A stretch of DNA of 35,966 nucleotides from the IMG/VR virus record IMGVR_UViG_3300046009_008454, positions 1 through 35,966 of that record, one strand, 5' to 3'. This document shows positions 6,259 to 11,876 of the stretch, one piece after another. Source of the DNA: a virus. Positions within the stretch are counted from its first letter, which is position 1. Each line of letters opens with the position of its first letter. Below the pieces are notes generated by a model that did no database searches, had not been told where the DNA came from, and saw only the letters and a program-made list of their open reading frames with translations. A program made the translations under genes and the position numbers.

Positions 6259-6422
6259 TCTCCCTTTTTAGCTTTCCGACGTTCCGCGCGTTCATGCGCT
6301 TCCGCCATTTGATGAACGATAGGGCTGAGAGGCGTATTATCCTCTCGCGCCCGGTCGATAATGCGTTGCAGGGCGGTCCCCTGTTTCGGCCTGACGCCGA
6401 TAGGTTTGGTCGGGTTAGGCAA
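6255..6422 (-). CDS. First gene of the leftward operon, small unknown protein (55 aa)
   Basis: A 55-residue, charged, helical protein (PNPTKPIGVRPKQG at the start, MAEAHERAERRKAKKGE at the end). TTG at 6422 is the only start, because an in-frame TAG lies just upstream. GGAG is about ten bases away. Its stop overlaps the next ATG (ATGA), which supports real translation. It begins about 40 bp downstream of the leftward -10 box. Function unknown. Confidence 0.6.
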   Translation of the reverse strand: MPNPTKPIGVRPKQGTALQRIIDRAREDNTPLSPIVHQMAEAHERAERRKAKKGE

Positions 6423-6460
6423 TGGCTAACGTCTCCACGCGGGCCAATCCCGCTGCCGAC

Positions 6461-6489
6461 ATAAAGGCAAAACGCGGCGCATCTGTCAA
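6461..6489 (-). promoter_or_regulatory. Leftward early promoter
   Basis: On the minus strand a perfect TTGACA -35 (6484-6489) is 17 bp from CTTTAT (6461-6466). The -10 is weak, as is usual in Alphaproteobacteria, where the TTGAC box dominates. It would start transcription of the whole leftward operon. Confidence 0.6.
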
Positions 6490-6494
6490 ACGGA

Positions 6495-6505
6495 TTGTTA
6501 TACAA
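6495..6505. promoter_or_regulatory. Operator-like dyad between divergent promoters
   Basis: TTGT-TAT-ACAA is a perfect inverted repeat in an AT-rich patch. It lies between the two -35 boxes, which are only 23 bp apart. A regulator bound here would touch both promoters. The dyad is short, so chance is possible. Confidence 0.35.
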
Positions 6506-6512
6506 ATATCGC

Positions 6513-6541
6513 TTGACGCCCTCCCCGGCACCGTGTTTTAT
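6513..6541 (+). promoter_or_regulatory. Rightward early promoter
   Basis: TTGACG (6513-6518), a 17-bp spacer and TTTTAT (6536-6541, four of six matches to TATAAT) form a good sigma-70-type promoter. It is placed just before the first rightward gene at 6565. Confidence 0.65.
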
Positions 6542-6564
6542 GGTGGCAACAAGGGAGAGACGAC

Positions 6565-6756
6565 ATGACTGACGAACAAAAAAAGATTGTCGAAGGCCGC
6601 GAATGGATTGCTTCGCTGGCTGAGGCGGAAGGCGAACACACATTCGCAAGCGAGGTCCGTTTCGGATGCTGGGACCATCGCCGCGACGTGGCAAAAGCTA
6701 TTACGGGCGAACGGTTTGAGGTTCGCTCGACGGCCCGCCGCATGGGAGCGATGTGA
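6565..6756 (+). CDS. First rightward early gene, unknown (63 aa)
   Basis: ATG follows GGGAGAG by five bases, and the gene starts 24 bp after the promoter -10. The protein is hydrophilic (MTDEQKKIVEGREWIASLAE..., ending RSTARRMGAM). No family is recognised. The position as first early gene suggests a host-takeover or regulatory role, but that is inference only. The stop shares a base with the next ATG. Confidence 0.65.
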   Translation: MTDEQKKIVEGREWIASLAEAEGEHTFASEVRFGCWDHRRDVAKAITGERFEVRSTARRMGAM

Positions 6757-7115
6757 TGAAGATGTCAAAAGAACTCTGCAAGCTCGAAGACGATATGTGG
6801 GAGGCGCATCGCGACTACGCATACGAAAACGAAGGCGAAGGCGGCGGGCGCGACTGGGCCAACGCTGACGAACTCCGCGAAGAAGGCCTCGCAATCGGTG
6901 AGGAAGCCTACAAGCTCAACCCCGAAAACGATTACGAGCACGACGTGGGCGATTGGGAAACTTACATTGAGGAAGAGCTGGACAGGTATCACGAGCATCA
7001 GCAATCCGTCGTTGCCCGCGCCGCCTATTACCGCGTCAAAGAGTGCGCGGAGGAAGCCGCAGCCAAGGCTGACAAGGCTCTCGCCGTAGCCGCTGACATT
7101 ACGGGAGCCGCATGA
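6756..7115 (+). CDS. Acidic early protein, unknown (119 aa)
   Basis: A strongly acidic, helical protein, rich in E, D and Y in the middle (for example NPENDYEHDVGDWETYIEEE) with an alanine-rich C-terminal helix. ATG at 6756 is chosen because GGGAG lies seven bases upstream and it overlaps the preceding stop (TGATG). An upstream GTG is also possible. Small acidic early phage proteins often act as DNA mimics or inhibitors, but there is no specific evidence here. Confidence 0.65.
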   Translation: MKMSKELCKLEDDMWEAHRDYAYENEGEGGGRDWANADELREEGLAIGEEAYKLNPENDYEHDVGDWETYIEEELDRYHEHQQSVVARAAYYRVKECAEEAAAKADKALAVAADITGAA

Positions 7116-7315
7116 TGACTGACGTTATTGACGCCCTCCGCACCATCCGCCACTCCGGCAAGTTCGAGCCGTGCCTTTCAACCCTCACTGTCGCAATCGG
7201 TGACGTTGAAAGGCTGACTGATCTGGATGAAGCCCAGATTGAACGCCTGAGAAGCGCAGTCACCCGACTAACAGCCGCGTATTATAAACACTCGCTAGGC
7301 CAAGCCGATGACTGA
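7112..7315 (+). CDS. Small early protein, unknown (67 aa)
   Basis: A 67-aa, probably all-helical protein without recognised family. It starts at ATGATG overlapping the previous stop (ATGA) and ends eight bases inside the next gene. The tight overlaps on both sides and ordinary codon use support a real gene. Confidence 0.6.
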   Translation: MMTDVIDALRTIRHSGKFEPCLSTLTVAIGDVERLTDLDEAQIERLRSAVTRLTAAYYKHSLGQADD

Positions 7316-7511
7316 CAGGCCCCTCGCCCGGTTTCATGAAGGCCGGTTACAAATGGACTACGGCGGCATTTACGAACCGGCCAGCCGCTTCAGTGTCCTG
7401 ATGACGGCGCGGATGTTTGAAACTCGCCCCGGCCCAGACGCGGCCCGATACGCCCGCGATTGCAAAGCCGCACTGGCAGAATACGACAAGGCAAAGGAGG
7501 AAGCCGAATGA
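7308..7511 (+). CDS. Small early protein, unknown (67 aa)
   Basis: The protein starts MTDRPLARFHEGRLQMDYGG and ends in a helix rich in A, K and E (CKAALAEYDKAKEEAE). No family is recognised. It overlaps its upstream neighbour by eight bases, and its C-terminal codons carry the AGGAGG ribosome-binding site of the Rad52-like gene. Confidence 0.6.
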   Translation: MTDRPLARFHEGRLQMDYGGIYEPASRFSVLMTARMFETRPGPDAARYARDCKAALAEYDKAKEEAE

Positions 7512-8161
7512 CGTTCTCGGATGAACAGCGGATAGCCCTGACGGCACCGCTCAATAAGGCCCATGTGGCCACCCGCCAGCAAGCCGGGCAGACGCTTTCG
7601 TATCTTGCCGCGTGGCACGTTATAGCGGAGGCCAATCGGATTTTCGGCTTTGCGGAATGGGACCGCGAAACGGTCGAGATGCGCCAGCTTGGCGAGCCGC
7701 GCATGATTAACGAAAAGTTCCGCGTCGGCTATACCGCCCGCGTTCGGATTACCGTTCGCGCGGGTGACACGGTTATCGTCCGCGAGGGGTGCGGGTTCGG
7801 GTCTGGCATCGACCGGGACGTTGACCAAGCCCACGAAAGCGCCGTCAAAGAGGCTGAGAGCGACGCAATGAAGCGGGCGCTTATGACCTTCGGCAACGCC
7901 TTTGGGCTGGCGCTTTATGACAAGGCGCAAGCGAACGTGGTCGAGACCCCGCCTGAGCCTGTTAAGCCCCCGACCCTTTCCGAACGGGCCGACCGCTTCG
8001 AGGATGTGTTGCGCCGGACGAAGCCGGACGATCTGTCGAAAGTATGGGCGAAGGCTTCCGGCCTGTGTGCCGAACTAGACGCCACCATGCCTGAGCGGCT
8101 GGTGGAACTTGAAGAGATTTACAAGGGTCTGACTGACCTGACTGCAACCCCTTTTACTTGA
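7508..8161 (+). CDS. Rad52-family single-strand annealing protein (217 aa)
   Basis: Residues about 10-140 follow the Rad52/Rad22 annealing core: LSYLAAWHVIAEANRIFGF..W, a basic strand YTARVRITV, then GCGFGSGIDRDV and AHESAVKEAESDAMKRALMTFG. Such proteins form rings that anneal complementary ssDNA in phage recombination and concatemer formation. ATG at 7508 has a perfect AGGAGG upstream and overlaps the previous stop. The adjacent SSB and the RusA-like resolvase make a small recombination set. No 5'-exonuclease partner is seen. Confidence 0.88.
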   Translation: MTFSDEQRIALTAPLNKAHVATRQQAGQTLSYLAAWHVIAEANRIFGFAEWDRETVEMRQLGEPRMINEKFRVGYTARVRITVRAGDTVIVREGCGFGSGIDRDVDQAHESAVKEAESDAMKRALMTFGNAFGLALYDKAQANVVETPPEPVKPPTLSERADRFEDVLRRTKPDDLSKVWAKASGLCAELDATMPERLVELEEIYKGLTDLTATPFT

Positions 8162-8168
8162 GGACGAC

Positions 8169-8576
8169 ATGAAAAACATCACGATTGCTGGACGCATTAC
8201 CAAAGACGCCGAACAGCGGACGACAACGGGAGGCGACAAGGTGACGGCGTTTTCCGTTGCGGTTGATGATCGGTCTGGGAAGGAAAAGGGAACGATCTTT
8301 TTCGACTGCAACCTTTGGGGAGCGCGGGGCGACAGTCTGGCGCAATACCTGACGAAAGGCTCAAGCGTGACGGTCTGTGGCGACTTGTCCAAGCGCGAGC
8401 ATGAAGGCAAGAGCTACCTGACCGTCCGCGTTGATAACGTGACCCTGCAAGGCGCTCCGAAGGCGGCGGGCGGCGGTGGCGACCGTGGCGAATATTCTAG
8501 CAAGCCCAGTTTGCGAGATTTTGCTCTCGACGACGATGTGCCATTCATTCGTCCGGCGTTTAGCTATGAGTGCTGA
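8169..8576 (+). CDS. ssb: Single-stranded DNA-binding protein (135 aa)
   Basis: OB-fold SSB pattern: MKNITIAGRITKDAEQR at the start, FDCNLWG near residue 45-51, LTKGSSVTVCGDL and YLTVRVDNV, then a glycine-rich linker. The usual acidic tip DDDVPF (121-126) is not terminal: nine more residues (IRPAFSYEC) follow. This stretch overlaps the next gene. SSB tips normally recruit partner proteins, so the extension may weaken that. A GAGGA ribosome-binding site precedes the ATG. Confidence 0.93.
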   Translation: MKNITIAGRITKDAEQRTTTGGDKVTAFSVAVDDRSGKEKGTIFFDCNLWGARGDSLAQYLTKGSSVTVCGDLSKREHEGKSYLTVRVDNVTLQGAPKAAGGGGDRGEYSSKPSLRDFALDDDVPFIRPAFSYEC

Positions 8577-9294
8577 ACCTATCCCCAACGCGCGGCCCTA
8601 TGACCTGATCTGCGAATGTATCGACGACCTTTATGCGGAAGCTAAAAATTTCGCAGACGGCGAGCCGATTACCACGCCGGGTCAGGCCGAGGCCGTGCAA
8701 ACCCTGATGCGCCAAATCCAGCAAGCGGAGAAGGCGGCGGATGCGGAGCGCGTAAAGGAAAACGAGCCTTTCGATGCAGGCAAGGCAGAGGTTCAAGCCC
8801 GGTATGCCCCGCTTATCGGCAACACGAAAGCCGTCAAGGGTAAGACGGTTCAAGCGGTCGAGGCGCTTAAGGCTTGCCTTGCGCCGTGGCTGAAAAGGCT
8901 GGACGACGAACAAAAGGCTAAAGCGGAAGCCGCGCGTCTGGTAGCTGAGAAGGCTATTCAGGAAGCGGCGGAAGCTATGCGCCAAGCCCAGAGCGCGAAC
9001 CTTTCAGAACGCGAGGACGCGGAGCAAAAGATACAGGAAGCCCAAGCCGCGCAAAAGGCCGCTAGGGACGCTGAGAACGCTCGTCCGCAAGCGTCTGGTA
9101 TGGGAAGGGCCGCAACCCTGAGAACGTCTTACAAGGCCGTTCTCGTGGATGCCCAAGTCGCCGCCGGAGCATACTGGAAGCGCGACCCGTCCGCGTTCAA
9201 TGCGTTTCTGCAAAAGCTGGCGGATGCGGACGTGGCGTCGGGGCGGCGTGACATTCCCGGCTTTGATGTCGTCGAAATGCAAACGGTGGTTTAA
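8566..9294 (+). CDS. Conserved coiled-coil phage protein next to ssb (242 aa)
   Basis: The N-terminal ARPYDLICECIDDLYAEAKNFADGEPI pattern is frequent in alphaproteobacterial phages beside recombination genes. The middle (residues about 100-190) is a long K/E/A/Q-rich coiled coil. The C-terminal domain ends near FNAFLQKLADADVASG. No enzymatic motif is seen. ATG at 8566 lies inside the end of ssb. Function unknown. A recombination accessory role is guessed from position only. Confidence 0.7.
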   Translation: MSAEPIPNARPYDLICECIDDLYAEAKNFADGEPITTPGQAEAVQTLMRQIQQAEKAADAERVKENEPFDAGKAEVQARYAPLIGNTKAVKGKTVQAVEALKACLAPWLKRLDDEQKAKAEAARLVAEKAIQEAAEAMRQAQSANLSEREDAEQKIQEAQAAQKAARDAENARPQASGMGRAATLRTSYKAVLVDAQVAAGAYWKRDPSAFNAFLQKLADADVASGRRDIPGFDVVEMQTVV

Positions 9295-9620
9295 TGCTCG
9301 TATCAGACGACGATATGCATGACGTGTTGGCGGTCCTTGGTGATGAATCAGGGGCCGCGCACCGCGCCGCGCATGAATATCTGGACGCCCTGACAAAGAC
9401 GGTTCTTGCCGAACTGATGGGCGAGAGTGACGCAAAGTCAGCTACGGAGCGAGAGCAATGGGCGAGAGCGCAGCCACGGTTCAAAGACCATCTAACGAAG
9501 GTCGGGGCGCAAGCGAAAGCGGATTACACAGCCCGCCAACGCTATGCAGCGGCGAACGCCAAGATGGAGGTCTGGCGAACGCAGAACGCCAACAACCGGG
9601 CGGCGGAACGCCTCCGCTAA
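9294..9620 (+). CDS. Conserved phage protein, unknown (108 aa)
   Basis: A helical protein with a C-terminal pattern common in alphaproteobacterial phages: EREQWARAQPRFKDHL, then KADYTARQRYAAANAKMEVWRTQNAN. The start overlaps the previous stop (TAATG). It is found with the Rad52/SSB module here, and its role is not known. Confidence 0.65.
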   Translation: MLVSDDDMHDVLAVLGDESGAAHRAAHEYLDALTKTVLAELMGESDAKSATEREQWARAQPRFKDHLTKVGAQAKADYTARQRYAAANAKMEVWRTQNANNRAAERLR

Positions 9621-9663
9621 CAATCTGGACCCCGTGGTCCGTAAGAAAGCAAGATTACCGACG

Positions 9664-9837
9664 ATGAACGACCCGATCACCTCCGTTCGTTCCTACGCCT
9701 GTCCAAAAAGCAGGGCCGCGCGTGACCGATGGCTTGCCCACCGTGCAGAGGCTGGAATGCCAGTGTTCCGCATCGCTGATAAGCATGGGGAGCCGCCGGG
9801 AGCGTTTATGCGCCAGTTTCAAAAAGCGCAAAAATAA
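9664..9837 (+). CDS. Small basic protein, unknown (57 aa)
   Basis: The 57-residue basic protein starts MNDPITSVRSYACPKSRAAR and ends GAFMRQFQKAQK. The middle, IADKHGEPPGAFMRQ, has a weak helix-turn-helix feel. No strong ribosome-binding site precedes ATG 9664, and an in-frame GTG about ten codons earlier is an alternative. Confidence is moderate. Confidence 0.5.
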   Translation: MNDPITSVRSYACPKSRAARDRWLAHRAEAGMPVFRIADKHGEPPGAFMRQFQKAQK

Positions 9838-9902
9838 TCACGCGAGCTATTGCGTAACCGGAAACGGTGTGGGATAAGGGTGCATCAAAGGGAGAGAACG
9901 AC

Positions 9903-10160
9903 ATGACCAAGATTCATCTTCGCCAAGGCAAAAACGGAACCACAGCCTGCGCCTCGCTCGGTGTCGATAGCCGGGGCAATGTCGTTCGCAACGGTCGCCA
10001 GACTTATCAATGCATGGCTTCGGAAGTTGTCGGCGTTAACGAGTTCATGGCAACGCCAGCCGCTGATCGTTGCGCTCATTGCTGCGACCGTTTCGTGCCA
10101 ATGATGACCGCCCGTCACGCTAGGCTGGGCTTGCCCCCGTTCACGGGAGCGCTGGCATGA
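9903..10160 (+). CDS. Small cysteine-containing protein, unknown (85 aa)
   Basis: The start MTKIHLRQGKNGTTAC is placed at 9903 because GGGAGAG lies six bases upstream. The C-terminal part has RCAHCCDRF plus two earlier cysteines, so a small zinc site is possible. It overlaps the following RHH gene by four bases. No family assigned. Confidence 0.6.
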   Translation: MTKIHLRQGKNGTTACASLGVDSRGNVVRNGRQTYQCMASEVVGVNEFMATPAADRCAHCCDRFVPMMTARHARLGLPPFTGALA

Positions 10161-10366
10161 TGACCGCCACCCTCCGCACTCAACGCGCCCGTTCCCGACA
10201 AGCCCAATCAGGAGCAAAGCGTGTCGAGGTAGTGCTAGACGCTGGCCAGCTTGCCGATCTGCAACGCATCAAAGACCGTTACGGCTACACAACGGCAGAC
10301 GCTATTGCCTATGCCATTAGCGCCGCACTGGTGGTTATGGCGCGGGACACCCCATTGAGCAGCTAG
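10157..10366 (+). CDS. Ribbon-helix-helix-like DNA-binding protein (69 aa)
   Basis: A basic N-terminus is followed by an RHH-like core: strand KRVEVVLDAG, helix QLADLQRIKDRYG, then TTADAIAYAISAALVVMA. This is the Arc/CopG/MetJ layout. It starts ATGATGA, overlapping the previous stop, and is the last gene before a gap with a large hairpin and a promoter. That location suggests it could act on the 10.4 kb promoter, but no operator is proven. Confidence 0.6.
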   Translation: MMTATLRTQRARSRQAQSGAKRVEVVLDAGQLADLQRIKDRYGYTTADAIAYAISAALVVMARDTPLSS

Positions 10367-10383
10367 GAGTTAGAGGGCCTAGT

Positions 10384-10422
10384 GGGCGCGGAATAACGGG
10401 TTTCACCGGACCCGCCGCGCCC
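10384..10422 (+). other. Two-tier hairpin in an intergenic region
   Basis: The outer stem GGGCGCGG/CCGCGCCC (10384-10391/10415-10422) and inner stem CGGGT/ACCCG (10397-10401/10410-10414) stack on one side, with an AATAA bulge on the other. No T-run follows, so it is not a standard terminator. It lies between the RHH gene and the next promoter, where an RNA-processing or attenuation role would fit. Confidence 0.55.
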
Positions 10423-10435
10423 TGCTCATACTAAC

Positions 10436-10464
10436 TTGACCGGAAAGCCCCTCTAATGCATCAT
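10436..10464 (+). promoter_or_regulatory. Candidate rightward promoter
   Basis: TTGACC (10436-10441), a 17-bp spacer and CATCAT (10459-10464, four of six matches). It starts about 40 bp before the 53-aa gene at 10504 and follows the hairpin at 10384-10422. Confidence 0.5.
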
Positions 10465-10503
10465 CCCTCTCGCAACTACGCCCCCGCTACGGCTTAAGGC
10501 TAG

Positions 10504-10665
10504 ATGAAAAAACACGTCCTGAACTGCGCCCGCCGGATAGACGGGCAGTATTCCGTTATCATCGCTGACACTTGCGGCGCTAAGAATATGCGCGTGGTTC
10601 TATCGGACAGGCCCGTAAAGGCCGGGACAGACGTTCAAGTCAGTGAAGGCAAGGTGGTTCACTAA
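10504..10665 (+). CDS. Small protein, unknown (53 aa)
   Basis: The 53-aa ORF starts MKKHVLNCARRIDGQYSVII and ends GTDVQVSEGKVVH. Its alternating hydrophobic pattern suggests a small beta barrel. The stop shares a base with the next ATG (TAATG), which argues for a real gene. The ribosome-binding site is weak (AGG). Function unknown. Confidence 0.6.
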   Translation: MKKHVLNCARRIDGQYSVIIADTCGAKNMRVVLSDRPVKAGTDVQVSEGKVVH

Positions 10666-11225
10666 TGGCCCGCCGGAAGCCGTCTAAGCCGCGCGAGATT
10701 ATCACCGCCGAAGAGCGAGCGGAAAACCGTATGGAGGCTAACCGCTTGAAAGCCGTTGGAGCCGAGGTCACCACAGACCTAGCCGGGCGCATCGTTCGCG
10801 CTAGGCGGATTGACGTATTCCAACTGCTGATGGAGCGCGGCTCAATCCCTCAAGAAACCTTTGACGCCGTTCGGGCTTATGAGACCGATGTAGCGACGGC
10901 GCAGGGCTTCAATACGCCAGAACGTCGTCCAGACCACATTCGGGGAACGGTTGAAGGCGCACCGGGCCAGAACGTCACGCAACGCATGATCGACGCGAGC
11001 CGCATGGTTCAATGGGTCGAGACGATGCTGACGACGCGAGACGCAAAGCTATTGAAGGCCCTGCTATGCGAGAATGACGGAAACTGCGGACGATGGCGGG
11101 GAACCGTTGAGCGCATCACGGGCGAGACCCGAGACGATGCCCACGCCGTAGCCGTTCGGCACATGGCCGCGAACCTGAAAGACGTTAGAGACCGTTTCCG
11201 CCCGGCTGTAATGCTCGCGGCGTGA
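10665..11225 (+). CDS. Possible late regulator, helical protein (186 aa)
   Basis: A basic N-terminus (MARRKPSKPREI) precedes a helical domain. The C-terminal 80 residues (MVQWVETMLTTRDAKLLKALLCEN, GRWRGTVERITGE, VRHMAANLKDVRDRF) resemble the DUF6456-like domains of alphaproteobacterial phages and genomes, with a sigma-region/HTH feel. It is the last gene before the 333-bp gap in front of the late genes, the usual place for a late activator or antiterminator. That role is inference from position. Confidence 0.55.
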   Translation: MARRKPSKPREIITAEERAENRMEANRLKAVGAEVTTDLAGRIVRARRIDVFQLLMERGSIPQETFDAVRAYETDVATAQGFNTPERRPDHIRGTVEGAPGQNVTQRMIDASRMVQWVETMLTTRDAKLLKALLCENDGNCGRWRGTVERITGETRDDAHAVAVRHMAANLKDVRDRFRPAVMLAA

Positions 11226-11265
11226 CGCCAGATTTAGCGGTTGTCTCACCTTGCACCGCTAGGAC

Positions 11266-11294
11266 TTGACGCATCGGGAAATAGGTGCAATCAC
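11266..11294 (+). promoter_or_regulatory. Candidate late promoter
   Basis: TTGACG at 11266-11271 is 17 bp from AATCAC at 11289-11294 (three of six matches). The -35 matches the other candidate promoters of this phage. The inverted repeat at 11235-11261 ends just upstream and could be an operator or activator site. Confidence 0.35.
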
Positions 11295-11506
11295 TAGGCT
11301 GCAAAGCAGTTCCGTCTAGGGCTGCCATACTTTCCGCTGGGCGAATGGCCCCGGCAAGAGCGCAGATAGCCCCATAGCTGAATAGCCGAACCGGGGACGG
11401 GCGCTTACCCAATCCGCGCCCAGCCGACACGTTCCCCCGGCCTACAGGCATTTAGACAAGAGCGGTTGAGGCGCGGATAGCCTGCTGCTGTCAGCGTTGC
11501 CGCGAC

Positions 11507-11530
11507 GTTTGAAAAAATAGACAGTTTTCA
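11507..11530 (+). repeat. AT-rich element, copy 1
   Basis: The 17-base stretch from 11514 (AAAATAGACAGTTTTCA) matches 15 of 17 bases at 14611-14627 (AAAATAGGCAGATTTCA). Both are preceded by GTTT and sit shortly before the first gene of a block. It may be a late promoter element or a translation enhancer. Confidence 0.5.
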
Positions 11531-11558
11531 GGCTGTAGGGCGCTATGAGGGCCGGTCT

Positions 11559-11876
11559 ATGCGAATAACAATCCTCAAGCGCGGTGGCCTTTCCGTTTAC
11601 GGCGGCTTCTATGACGCCAAGCGCAATGTGGCGGTTGCTGATTCGGCCACGCAACAATCCGTGCAGCTTTTGTATCCCGAAACGATTACCGCGCTGGCCA
11701 TAACCAGTGACGGCCTTTCCGCTGGTCCTGTCACCATTTCAGGCAAGACCGCCACTTTCACCATTACTGGACAAGGTTGGCTTGAAGCCGTCGCGACGAT
11801 GGGTTCCGACCGTCCCAGTGTAACCATTGAAGCCGAGCCTTTGCTTCGGTCGGGGAGCGATTATGTCGGTCACTAA
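11559..11876 (+). CDS. Small beta-rich protein, probably virion-associated (105 aa)
   Basis: Alternating strands (MRITILKRGGLSVYGGFYD, VTISGKTATFTITGQG, PSVTIEAEPLL) suggest a small beta domain. No family is recognised. ATG follows GAGGG at a rather long distance. It overlaps the next, large structural gene by 14 bases. Co-expression with that gene suggests a partner, chaperone or capsid-attached protein. Confidence 0.6.
   Translation: MRITILKRGGLSVYGGFYDAKRNVAVADSATQQSVQLLYPETITALAITSDGLSAGPVTISGKTATFTITGQGWLEAVATMGSDRPSVTIEAEPLLRSGSDYVGH

Larger units (their letters stand above)
11226..11558. promoter_or_regulatory. 333-bp early/late intergenic control region
   Basis: No convincing gene is present on either strand. 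It contains a 7-bp inverted repeat TAGCGGT/ACCGCTA (11235-11241/11255-11261) right after the stop, a TTGACG box, and near the 3' end an AT-rich element repeated in front of the terminase. CCTACAG and CTGTAGG are also found as inverted copies near 11442 and 11531. This is the most likely place for the late promoter. Confidence 0.5.

Noticed and set aside
11185-11451. 88-aa minus-strand frame in the early/late gap
   Set aside because: No ribosome-binding site, no pattern, overlaps the preceding gene and control sequences. Regulatory DNA is more likely.
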